A stretch of DNA of 10,631 nt. Origin: Gemmatimonadota bacterium (GTDB lineage: Bacteria > Latescibacterota > UBA2968 > UBA8231). The notes beneath the pieces were generated by a model. It searched no databases, had not been told where the DNA came from, and was given only the letters and a program-made list of their open reading frames with translations. The translations under genes and the position numbers were made by a program. Of the stretch, positions 1 to 6,818 are shown in pieces; the first letter of the stretch is position 1; each line of letters starts with the position of its first letter. Location: contig JAPOYQ010000563.1 in assembly GCA_026706505.1 (NCBI GenBank), positions 1 to 10,631 of the forward strand, in the 5' to 3' direction.

Positions 1-396
1 GAAGACGAGCGCGACGATGACGGTGAGGAAGCGCATCGCATCTGTGCGGTAGTAGTCGCTGAACATCTCGCCCGGCGTGATATAGCCAAAGCGCTGGCCC
101 AGAAGCCACTGGCGCTTGAGGAACAACACCCCGGTGAAGGGGATGGTGATGGCGTAGAAGGAGGCAAAAGCGTAGGGCAGGCCGACGTTGTAGATGGTGC
201 CAGGGTGACCGACGAAGGTCCAGCCGCTAAAGGAGGTGGCAGTGGCGGCCAGCACAAAGACCCACAGGCCGATGCCGCGGCCGGCGATAAAGTAATCCGA
301 GGCCGTCTTAGCCCGGCGGGCTCCTTTGACGCCCCAGAAGATGCAGTACGACCAGTAGCCGACGGTAAAGACCAGTAGCCAGACCAGTTTTTCCAT
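1..396 (-). CDS. Sodium:solute symporter family protein, N-terminal part (cut by window edge)
   Basis: This is the first 132 codons of a membrane transporter that would use the sodium gradient to import a small organic solute; the substrate cannot be read from this part. The ATG is at 396-394, three bases after the stop of the preceding gene, and the frame stays open to base 1. Residues 4-23 form a hydrophobic first membrane segment. The sequence TASDYFIAGR (31-40) is the loop typical of the sodium:solute symporter (SSS) family, and ATATSFSGWTFVG (51-63) matches the second helix, whose serines and backbone help form the substrate and sodium path. Further hydrophobic stretches lie at about 74-94 and from 122 onward. 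GYITPGEMFSDYY (104-116) is also usual for the family. SSS proteins normally have about 450-650 residues and 11-15 helices, so most of the gene lies outside the window. It is the last visible gene of a possible minus-strand operon. Confidence 0.9.
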   Translation of the reverse strand, partial: MEKLVWLLVFTVGYWSYCIFWGVKGARRAKTASDYFIAGRGIGLWVFVLAATATSFSGWTFVGHPGTIYNVGLPYAFASFYAITIPFTGVLFLKRQWLLGQRFGYITPGEMFSDYYRTDAMRFLTVIVALVF

Positions 397-399
397 GGG

Positions 400-1314
400 T
401 TAGTCGGAAAGTTCCAGCCCCAAGTCGAAGACCATGTTGGTGACTTTCCACGAGCCGGAGCGGCGGCTCAGCGTCCAGAACACGTAGCGTTCCTTGTGGT
501 GTTTGGCCGGTCCTTTGACGTGCCCGACGGCCACTTTTTCGTGCGTGACGGCCAATGCTTCGTCGCCGCCAGGGCCTATGGCCGTATGGAGCACTTTGCG
601 GTCGAGGTCGTACTGCACGTAGGGTAGCCGCTTGTCGAGCCACTTCCCCAGTTCCTCGCTGCCGCTGAAGGCGATTTTGTAGGAGGCTGGCTTGAAAGCG
701 CCCAAGGCTTCGTAGCCAGTAAAGTTGGCGTCGAAGAAGCCGAGAATGCCGCTGCCCGCTTCCCACGCTTGGCTTTCGCGCTGCAACAGCTCGGCGATTT
801 CGCTGTTGGCGGGCGTGCCAGCCACGGGCAACAGCGTGTCGCCCAAATCCGCGACCATGCTCGTGGCCAGCCAGTCGTCCTCTTCCTTGAGAAAGGTCCA
901 GAAGCGGTGGACGACAAGTGGCTTGGCTTCGCTAGTCTGGCGATCGACGACGCGCCCGGAGTCCACGCTGGTGGCAATGGCGTGGGTTGTGCGCACTGCG
1001 ATAAAGGGAACCGTGCGCGTGACCTCGTAGCGTTGGGCGCTGAGGTCTGCAGCTAATTGGCCGGCAAACGCATCGCGGTTTTCGTGCAGAACTGTCCAAG
1101 CACGAGGGTCGCCGTTGGCATGGCCTTGATAGGCGACGAAATGCGGGTGATACGCCTTGAGAGCTAGCTCGGTATCAGCTCGGCGATACCCGGAGATGTC
1201 GTTGGCGAGGGCTTGGCGGATGATGAGGGTTTCGGGCGTCTCGCCGGCGCGGCCGGGCGCGGCAAATGGCGGCAGGGCCAAGAGGATGAACAACAGGCAG
1301 ATTGCATTTTGCAT
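400..1314 (-). CDS. Secreted protein with two tandem NTF2/SnoaL-like repeats
   Basis: This predicted 304-residue protein is exported and built from an internal duplication. The start at 1314 is preferred because it puts a hydrophobic signal peptide at the N-terminus (residues 1-22, with a core rich in Leu, Ile and Ala). An in-frame ATG at 1368 would add 18 polar residues and overlap the upstream gene by 31 bases. No clear Shine-Dalgarno precedes 1314. Two similar halves follow, about 30-159 and 170-300. Each ends in the same pattern: FWT, a short charged loop, W, then T.MV.DLG (138-158 and 279-299, 141 residues apart). This strand-rich ending, with an N-terminal helix and an aromatic-rich centre (HFVAYQGH, NFTGYEAL), fits the NTF2/SnoaL/DUF4440 cone fold. 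Members bind or convert small ligands, but no catalytic residues can be assigned here. It lies 23 bases after the HEAT lipoprotein and 3 bases before the symporter, suggesting co-expression. The fold is inferred and the function unknown. Confidence 0.72.
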   Translation of the reverse strand: MQNAICLLFILLALPPFAAPGRAGETPETLIIRQALANDISGYRRADTELALKAYHPHFVAYQGHANGDPRAWTVLHENRDAFAGQLAADLSAQRYEVTRTVPFIAVRTTHAIATSVDSGRVVDRQTSEAKPLVVHRFWTFLKEEDDWLATSMVADLGDTLLPVAGTPANSEIAELLQRESQAWEAGSGILGFFDANFTGYEALGAFKPASYKIAFSGSEELGKWLDKRLPYVQYDLDRKVLHTAIGPGGDEALAVTHEKVAVGHVKGPAKHHKERYVFWTLSRRSGSWKVTNMVFDLGLELSD

Positions 1315-1337
1315 GGCGCGAAAAAGGGGGGTTAGGG

Positions 1338-2552
1338 TCAACTCGATCCGAGTTGACCTAAGGCCCACTCGGCGTAGTAGGAAACGGTGGCGTCGCTGTC
1401 GTGGCGCAATTTTTCGAGCTGGGCGCGGCTTTGGTCGCCGCCGATGTGACCGAGGGCAATGGCCGCATTGGCGCGCACGTCGGCGACTTCGTCCATGGTG
1501 GCTGCCAGCAGAGCGCTGAGGGCGGATTGCACCCGCGCTTGGCCCAAGACTTGTGCTGCGCCCGCGCGGGCGAGCGGATCCTCATCGCTGAGGGCAGCTA
1601 TGAGTTGCGATTCGACGGCACCGGATTGTTGCTGGACATTGGTGAGAAACTTGACGGCATTGGCGCGGAGGATGGAGTCAGTGTTGCGCAGAGCCTCAAA
1701 GAGGAATTCAATGCCCCGGCTGCGTTCCATGGTGGCTAGGGCAGCGGCCGTGCTGAAGCGCACCTGATTGCTGGGATCTTCCAGCAGGTCGGCTAGGGCA
1801 GTCGCTGAGCCCTCGTCGCCGATGTAGCCGAGAGCTTGCGCAGCGCGCTGACGGTGGACAGGCTCTTCGGCCCCTAGCTGGGCGACGAGTTGGTCTTTGA
1901 CCTTGGCTATCACCGAGCGCAGCGCAGCTTGGTGAGGACCGGCGTGGTCGCTCAACTCCACGAGCAGCGGGACTCCGAAGTAGCCGGATTCCTCTAGCCC
2001 TTGCAGGGCGGTTTGGGCTAACTCCGAGTCGCTGCTGGCTAGGGCCGCTTCGATCTCACTGGTGCCGAGCTCGTCGTCCATCTTGAGCAGGGCAATAGCC
2101 GCGTGGATGCGGATGATGGGGTCTTCGTCTTCGAGCTGGACTTTGGCTGCATCCACGCCCGCTTGGACGTAGCCGACTTGGCCCATGGCCCACAGGCAGG
2201 CGATGCGCTCGCGGTTCGTGTAAGCGGTGGTGATTCGGTCCTTGAGCGCGGCCGTGGCTCCGCGCGGCTTGATGTGGCCTAGGGCTCGGGCGCAGCCGAT
2301 GCGGAGCTTTTCCTGTTCGTCGCGGAACTCGCGGTAGTTCTCGCCGAGGTACAGGTCGGGGTTGAGGCGGGCAATGAGCTGGCGGGCGGCTGGCCGGCCA
2401 ATGGCGGCCAATTCGTCGATGGATTGCTGATAGGCAGGCGAATCCACCGGGTTAGCAGCCATTTGTTCTAGAAGTTCAACGACCTGTTCTTCAGTGGTGC
2501 TACAGGCGCTGAGGCCCAGTAGAAGCAGACAGGTTAGGCGCTTGGCAATCAT
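1338..2552 (-). CDS. HEAT-repeat lipoprotein
   Basis: This 404-residue protein is probably a membrane-anchored scaffold. It begins with a lipoprotein signal: basic MIAKR, a leucine-rich core, and lipobox L14-S15-A16-C17, so Cys17 should be lipidated after signal peptidase II cleavage. From about residue 80 to the end it is a run of roughly nine or ten helical repeats of about 30 residues of the HEAT/PBS-lyase type. They are marked by recurring patterns such as ARALGHI (88-94), AAQALGYIG, AAALATM, AAQVLGQ, AAIALGHIG and AEWALGQLG at helix ends, with D/E.VR-like starts of the next helix. Such repeats form a curved protein-binding surface and have no catalytic motif. The partner is unknown. No obvious Shine-Dalgarno precedes the ATG. 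It sits between the RarA fusion (60-base gap) and the NTF2-like gene (23-base gap). The repeat assignment is firm, the cellular role is not. Confidence 0.85.
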   Translation of the reverse strand: MIAKRLTCLLLLGLSACSTTEEQVVELLEQMAANPVDSPAYQQSIDELAAIGRPAARQLIARLNPDLYLGENYREFRDEQEKLRIGCARALGHIKPRGATAALKDRITTAYTNRERIACLWAMGQVGYVQAGVDAAKVQLEDEDPIIRIHAAIALLKMDDELGTSEIEAALASSDSELAQTALQGLEESGYFGVPLLVELSDHAGPHQAALRSVIAKVKDQLVAQLGAEEPVHRQRAAQALGYIGDEGSATALADLLEDPSNQVRFSTAAALATMERSRGIEFLFEALRNTDSILRANAVKFLTNVQQQSGAVESQLIAALSDEDPLARAGAAQVLGQARVQSALSALLAATMDEVADVRANAAIALGHIGGDQSRAQLEKLRHDSDATVSYYAEWALGQLGSS

Positions 2553-2612
2553 GGTCTATGGCGGGTTAGAGGTGGTGAGATGCGGATAAGGTAAGCCGTG
2601 AGACGCCAGAAA

Positions 2613-4862
2613 TCAATTCTTGGGTGCTGCATCTGCATCGCTCCCTTGCCGTCCTGCCGCCACGACAAATACTTGAGGCGTCGTCCAGGTCACCGTGTGG
2701 TTGGCCAAACTCTGCTCAAAGAACTTGTGCACCTGCCGCAGTTCACCTTCGTCGAGATGCTGGGTCAGATGGTGGGCGTACGTGTGCCGCTTTTCGCCGC
2801 CGGGATTGAACCAGTGCGCGAGATGGCGTGGTTCGATGTGCCGCTGCGATTGGACCGCTTCCACCCGCACCTGCACCGCGCCGAAGCCCGCGGTCGCGAA
2901 CATTTGTTTGAGATCTGCGGCATCCCAGTTGACTCGCGGGTTGTCGGGCGCGGCGTAGATGGTCTCTTCGGCGGCGACGAGGCGCTCGCCTAGGTCGCCG
3001 AGCTGCTGTAAGTCGAGTAGCTGGTACAAACGCTGCGACCGACGCGAGAGGGTCTCGACTAGGCTGACGTGGCCTTGTGGGGCGAGGTAACGATGCAGAG
3101 CGGCGACGACTTCTTCCTTGTGTGCTAGCGCGCCGAGGGCATTGCGCCCGACGATGGCGTCAAAGAGGATGCCGGGGTTGTGGTCGGCGATCTGGTCGGT
3201 GAGGGTGACAAGTGGACCTTGCAGTACTTGAGGCCGCTCGATTTCGGCTAGGTGGGCGGAAGTTTCGTGCAGAGCCACGGCTGCGATCTTGTCGCTGGTG
3301 TGCGCCCAGACGCCGCCTTCGGGCACGCGCCGCAGGGCTTCCCAAGTGAGCAGCCCCGTGCCGGCCTCCAAGTCGAGCACGAGGTGGTGGCGCGCAAGTG
3401 CAAGCGGGGCGAAGAGGCGTTGGCGCGTGCGCTCTAGTTGGGCGCTAACGTCGCCGCTGGCGCGCTTGAGCCATTGGTCGCGCGCTTGGTCGGGTGGGGA
3501 TAGGGACAGCACCTCGGTCGGGGCAGATTCTGCTTCGCGCATGGCGGCGAGCTGTAGCTCGCGGCGTTGGCGGACGCGGTCGCCGATGTCTTTTTCTTGG
3601 CCTTGGTCCGAGGGCTGGTAGAAGATGCGGCCCTGCAGACCGGCGGGCAGGTACTGCTGGGCAACCCAGTGCTCGCGGTAGGCATGGGGGTAGAGGTAGC
3701 CAGCCCCGTGGCCAAAGCCCTCGCTGTCGCGGCTGGCATCTTTGAGGTGATTGGGTACCTCGCCTTCGCGCTCTTTTTCCACGACTGCTAGCGCGTCAAA
3801 GAAGGCCATAGTTGAGTTGCTCTTGGGCGCGGTGGCCAAGTATAAGGCGGCGTGGGCCAGCGGGAAGCGTCCCTCGGGTAGGCCGATGCGGTCGAAGGAT
3901 TCAGCCGCGGCGATTACAACCTGAAGGGCGCGCTCGTCGGCGAGGCCAACGTCCTCGCTGGCGAAGATGAGCATGCGGCGGAAGAGAAAGCGCGGGTCTT
4001 CGCCGGCATACACCATCCGCGCCAACCAATAGAGGGTGGCGTCTGGGTCTGAGCCGCGCATGGACTTGATAAAGGCGCTGATGGCGTCGAAGTGGTAGTC
4101 GCCCTCCTTGTCGTAGAGCAAGGCGCGCCGCTGGATGGACTCCTCGGCTACTGCTAGGTCGACGACGATCCGTCCTTGAGTGTCTGGGTCGGTGGTTTCG
4201 ACTGCCAGTTCCAGGGCGTTGAGCAGAGCTCGGGCGTCGCCGTTGGCCACGTCGATCAGGTGGGCGAGGGCATCGGGATGCAGGGCGACGCGGAGATGGT
4301 CGTAGCCGCGCGAGTCGGTAAGTGCCTGTTGGGCGATTTGCGCAAGGGCTTCGGAACTGAGGCCTTGTAGCTGAAAAACCCGGCTGCGCGAGAGCAGGGG
4401 GCGGTTGACCGAGAAGTAGGGATTCTCCGTGGTTGCGCCGATGAGGATGATGGTGCCGTTTTCAACCCAGGGCAGGAGTGCGTCTTGCTGGGCCTTGTTG
4501 AAGCGGTGGACCTCGTCGATAAAGAGGATGGTTTTGCGGCTGTGCAGCTTGCGCAACTGGCCGGCTTCATCGACGGCTTGGCGGATGTCGGCGACCCCGG
4601 CCAAGACAGCGTTGATGGAGATAAAATGGGCGCGGGTGGTGTGAGCGATGACCGCGGCGAGCGTGGTTTTGCCCGTGCCGGGCGGGCCGTAGAAAATCAG
4701 GGAGGAGAGCTGGTCGGCCTCAATGGCGCGCCGCAGCAGGCGACCCGGCCCGAGAATGTGGTCTTGGCCGACGTATTCGTCTAAGGTGCGCGGTCGCAGG
4801 CGAGCAGCTAGGGGTTGGTCCGCCGCTTGGCGATCCCGCAGTCCGGCGTCGAAGAGATCCAT
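2613..4862 (-). CDS. rarA: RarA/MgsA-type AAA+ ATPase fused to a C-terminal methyltransferase-like domain
   Basis: A 749-residue protein. Residues 1-440 are a full RarA (MgsA), a clamp-loader-related AAA+ ATPase that acts at stalled or gapped replication forks. Visible motifs are Walker [10 protein letters not shown] (59-67), Walker [12 protein letters not shown] (112-122), sensor 1 GATTENP (142-148), likely arginine finger in LLSRSRV (156-162) and sensor 2 Arg211 in NGDARALLN. The RarA-typical C-terminal half includes [17 protein letters not shown] (267-283) and APKSNS. RarA usually stops near 445 residues. Here about 300 residues follow. VLDLEAGTG (495-503) fits the SAM-binding motif I of class I methyltransferases, and [10 protein letters not shown] with [13 protein letters not shown] (about 567-603) fits the later core strands. 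Activity of this domain is unproven. Cyanobacterial proteins annotated as RarA/unknown-domain fusions are known to me and look like the closest precedent. The start is supported by a strong Shine-Dalgarno. It is the first gene of the leftward cluster. Confidence 0.92.
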   Translation of the reverse strand: MDLFDAGLRDRQAADQPLAARLRPRTLDEYVGQDHILGPGRLLRRAIEADQLSSLIFYGPPGTGKTTLAAVIAHTTRAHFISINAVLAGVADIRQAVDEAGQLRKLHSRKTILFIDEVHRFNKAQQDALLPWVENGTIILIGATTENPYFSVNRPLLSRSRVFQLQGLSSEALAQIAQQALTDSRGYDHLRVALHPDALAHLIDVANGDARALLNALELAVETTDPDTQGRIVVDLAVAEESIQRRALLYDKEGDYHFDAISAFIKSMRGSDPDATLYWLARMVYAGEDPRFLFRRMLIFASEDVGLADERALQVVIAAAESFDRIGLPEGRFPLAHAALYLATAPKSNSTMAFFDALAVVEKEREGEVPNHLKDASRDSEGFGHGAGYLYPHAYREHWVAQQYLPAGLQGRIFYQPSDQGQEKDIGDRVRQRRELQLAAMREAESAPTEVLSLSPPDQARDQWLKRASGDVSAQLERTRQRLFAPLALARHHLVLDLEAGTGLLTWEALRRVPEGGVWAHTSDKIAAVALHETSAHLAEIERPQVLQGPLVTLTDQIADHNPGILFDAIVGRNALGALAHKEEVVAALHRYLAPQGHVSLVETLSRRSQRLYQLLDLQQLGDLGERLVAAEETIYAAPDNPRVNWDAADLKQMFATAGFGAVQVRVEAVQSQRHIEPRHLAHWFNPGGEKRHTYAHHLTQHLDEGELRQVHKFFEQSLANHTVTWTTPQVFVVAAGRQGSDADAAPKN

Positions 4863-4866
4863 GCTT

Positions 4867-4874
4867 TCACCTCC
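4867..4874 (-). promoter_or_regulatory. Strong Shine-Dalgarno of the rarA fusion gene
   Basis: Read on the minus strand this is GGAGGTGA. The GGAGG core ends 7 bases before the ATG at 4862-4860. It is the best ribosome binding site in the window and fixes the start of the RarA fusion. Confidence 0.85.
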
Positions 4875-4990
4875 GGGGAAAGAAGGCGCGGACTAAGAAC
4901 ATAACCACTCAGTTGAACCGCGCGAACCCCTCTGTGCGTAGCGGCTAGGCCGTCTCTTCTTTATGTTTTCTGAGAAAGCAGTTTTACGCT

Positions 4991-4996
4991 GGAGAG
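4991..4996 (+). promoter_or_regulatory. Shine-Dalgarno deciding the GTG start of the dehydratase gene
   Basis: GGAGAG lies 5 bases before the GTG at 5002-5004. An alternative in-frame ATG at 4963 lacks a comparable site and would add 13 charged residues not seen in the family, so this site sets the start. Confidence 0.75.
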
Positions 4997-5001
4997 ACCG
5001 T

Positions 5002-6123
5002 GTGAAAATTACTCATTTGGAATTACATTCGGTGGCGGCGTCGCACCGCGGCACTTGGATCTTCGTCCAACTTCACACCGACGCCGGGCTGAGTGGGCTG
5101 GGCGAAGCGAGCCAGAGCGGCAACGACGGCTTGGTCGCGGCCGCGCTGGAGCAACTGGGACCGCGGTTGGTGGGTGCGGACCCAACCCAAGTAGAGGTGT
5201 TGTGGGAACAGATGGCGCGGGGATCGGCGATTTTTTCGGGCGACACCGGCCGCGTCGGGGCCACGGCGCACAGCGCGGTCGACCAAGCGCTGTGGGACTT
5301 GGCCGGCAAGGCGCTCGGGGTGCCAGCTTGGCGCTTGTTGGGCGGCAAGCGGCGCGACTCTGTGCGATTGTACGCCAATCTCAATCGCGGCACCCGCGAC
5401 CGCAGCACACAGGGGTTTGCCGATGCAGCGCGTCGGGCAGTCGATGCCGGCTTTGGCGCCGTCAAGAGCACGCCTTTTGACGAGGTACATTGGCGGCGGA
5501 TGGATTGCGGTGGAGTCGAGCGCGACGCGGATAAAGGGATCGCACGGCTGGTGGCGACGCGGGAGGCCATTGGCGACGAAATCGAACTGCTGGTGGATTG
5601 CCATCAGCGCTTTGACTTGGCCTTGGCTTTTAAGGTGGCCGAAAAAGTGCGTCCGCTCGATCTTTACTGGTTTGAGGAGCCGGTGCCGCGCGACCGGGTC
5701 GATGCGCTGCGCCAGTTGCGGCTGCACTCGGGCCATACGATTGCCGGTGGAGAGTCGCTTGTCGGTCGCGAGGGCTTTTGGCCCTACATCGCCCAAGGAG
5801 CAGTGGATGTGCTGATGCCAGATGTCAAACACGCTGGCGGCATTACCGAATGTCGGCGCATTGCCGCGCTGGCCGAAATAGCGCAGATGCCGATTGCGCC
5901 CCACAGCCCGGCTGGTCCGGTATCGACAATGGCTGGGGTGCATTTGGCGGCGACGGTTGCCAACTTCACGGTGCTCGAATACGCGTTTGGCGAGGTGGAT
6001 TGGCGCGGCGAGTTGGTGCGTCCGGCAGAAACCATAATAGACGGCCACATCCGGGTGCCGGACGCGCCTGGCTTGGGGATTGAACTCGACGAAGCGGTGC
6101 TTATGGCGCACCGGGTGCAATAA
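5002..6123 (+). CDS. Enolase-superfamily sugar-acid dehydratase, galactonate-dehydratase-like
   Basis: A 373-residue member of the mandelate racemase/muconate lactonizing enzyme family. It should bind Mg2+ and abstract the proton next to a carboxylate, most likely dehydrating a sugar acid to a 2-keto-3-deoxy acid in the cytoplasm. It opens with KITHLELHSV, the usual N-terminal strand, when read from the GTG. The capping domain (1-125) ends in SAVDQALWDLAGKALG, a family hallmark. Barrel residues are D199 and H201 in VDCHQRF, E225 in WFEEPVP, E251 in GGESL, D274 in the PDVKHAGGITE segment and H301 in APHSPAGP. The D-x-H arrangement and the 'HAGGITE' and 'APH.P.GP' segments match E. coli DgoD. 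Its catalytic residues, as I remember them (D183, H185, E209, E235, H285), fall at a constant offset of 16. The second strand carries VKST rather than the KxK of other subgroups. The exact substrate cannot be read. The stop TAA directly abuts the ATG of the RibB-like gene. Confidence 0.9.
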   Translation: MKITHLELHSVAASHRGTWIFVQLHTDAGLSGLGEASQSGNDGLVAAALEQLGPRLVGADPTQVEVLWEQMARGSAIFSGDTGRVGATAHSAVDQALWDLAGKALGVPAWRLLGGKRRDSVRLYANLNRGTRDRSTQGFADAARRAVDAGFGAVKSTPFDEVHWRRMDCGGVERDADKGIARLVATREAIGDEIELLVDCHQRFDLALAFKVAEKVRPLDLYWFEEPVPRDRVDALRQLRLHSGHTIAGGESLVGREGFWPYIAQGAVDVLMPDVKHAGGITECRRIAALAEIAQMPIAPHSPAGPVSTMAGVHLAATVANFTVLEYAFGEVDWRGELVRPAETIIDGHIRVPDAPGLGIELDEAVLMAHRVQ

Positions 6124-6729
6124 ATGTTCTGTCAGCTCGACGAAGCGATCGCGGACTTTCGCGCTGGGAAGTTCCTAGTCTTAGTCGATGCGCAGGAGCG
6201 CGAAGACGAGGGCGACCTAATCTTAGCGGCTGAGCGCGTTTCTACCGCCAAGATAAATCGGATGCTGCAAGAGGCGCGCGGTCTGCTGCACTTGGCCACG
6301 ACCGAGGCTCATCTAGCACGGCTCGGCGTGGGGTTGATTGAGCCGCACAATGCCGATTGGACGACCCCGCGTTTCGGCCTGCCCTTTGATGCGCGCGAGG
6401 GGATTGAAACCGGCGTCTCGGCTGCCGATCGCGCCACGTCCATTCAGTGTGCCCTCGATCCGGATACCGGCCCGACGGACATTGTCATTCCCGGGCACGT
6501 ATTTCCATTGGCAGCTCGCCCAGAGGGTTTGCTCAGCCGCCAGGGGCACACCGAAGGCGCAGTAGAGCTAGCCCGCCAAGCCGGTCTTTTTCCGGCGGCT
6601 GTCATGTCCGAGGTGATGACCGCGGATGGCACCATGGCCAAGGGCCAGCAACTCGTGGATTTTGCCGCTAGCTTCGACTGTCGCTTGATCGACGTGGAGC
6701 AACTCCACCAAGCCGTGCTGGGCGGGTGA
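6124..6729 (+). CDS. ribB: Divergent RibB-like protein (3,4-dihydroxy-2-butanone 4-phosphate synthase family)
   Basis: This 201-residue protein aligns along its length with RibB, the Mg2+ enzyme that converts ribulose 5-phosphate to formate and 3,4-dihydroxy-2-butanone 4-phosphate for riboflavin. Retained motifs are REDEGD (26-31, including metal ligand E27 and acidic E29 and D31), TGVSAADR (96-103), PGHVFPL (123-129), GHTE (141-144, with metal ligand H142) and SEVMTADGTMA (162-172, with E163). Several usual features are changed. The conserved cysteine (E. coli Cys66) aligns with H56 in GLLHLATT. The FTV(S/T)(V/I)(D/E)A strand reads FGLPFDA (84-90). The Thr of the GHTEAT motif is Ala. The acidic stretch before the metal ligand reads VDAQE (21-25), where E. 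coli has LDDED. The ATG follows the dehydratase stop with no gap, so translation is probably coupled, and no separate Shine-Dalgarno is clear. It is family-certain, but true DHBP synthase activity is doubtful; a related sugar-phosphate or sugar-acid reaction is possible. Confidence 0.82.
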   Translation: MFCQLDEAIADFRAGKFLVLVDAQEREDEGDLILAAERVSTAKINRMLQEARGLLHLATTEAHLARLGVGLIEPHNADWTTPRFGLPFDAREGIETGVSAADRATSIQCALDPDTGPTDIVIPGHVFPLAARPEGLLSRQGHTEGAVELARQAGLFPAAVMSEVMTADGTMAKGQQLVDFAASFDCRLIDVEQLHQAVLGG

Positions 6730-6809
6730 CGTAGGGGCACCGGTGCTAGGGGCTAGGCGTTGTACCTGTAACGAATCCATCCACTTCAACGTCTCCTTAT
6801 CTATCCTTT

Positions 6810-6813
6810 GAGG
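6810..6813 (+). promoter_or_regulatory. Shine-Dalgarno of the DsbD/ScsB-like gene
   Basis: GAGG lies 5 bases before the ATG at 6819. The 89-base gap before this gene (6730-6818) holds a short perfect palindrome at 6737-6746 but no T-rich terminator and no clear promoter boxes, so the gene may be read from the upstream pair or from its own start. Confidence 0.6.
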
Positions 6814-6818
6814 CTCTC

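Larger units (their letters stand above)
4863..5001. promoter_or_regulatory. Divergent intergenic region between the leftward and rightward gene clusters
   Basis: These 139 bases separate the start of rarA (minus) from the GTG start of the dehydratase (plus), so promoters for both clusters should lie here. A TTGAAC hexamer occurs at 4913-4918 on the plus strand, but no convincing -10 box follows at the right spacing. A TATGTT is visible on the minus strand without a matching -35. No operator-like inverted repeat stands out. The promoter role is inferred from the arrangement, not from boxes. Confidence 0.45.

Noticed and set aside
1315..1368. An 18-residue longer start for the NTF2-like protein
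   Set aside because: It overlaps the HEAT gene by 31 bases and would bury the signal peptide behind polar residues.
4963..5001. ATG at 4963 as start of the dehydratase
   Set aside because: The GTG at 5002 has GGAGAG five bases upstream and gives the family-typical first strand.
5023..6120. A 365-codon open frame on the minus strand opposite the dehydratase gene
   Set aside because: It mirrors a strongly conserved enolase-superfamily gene codon for codon, has no recognisable domain, and long antisense frames are common in GC-rich DNA.
6737..6746. Palindrome GCACCGGTGC after ribB
   Set aside because: It has no loop and no T-tract, so it is not a terminator; a 10-base palindrome alone is weak evidence for an operator.
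6752..6764. 13-base direct repeat GCTAGGCGTTGTA, also at 10565-10577
   Set aside because: One shared 13-mer in a window of this size is close to chance expectation; no extended similarity, target-site or integrase context was seen.
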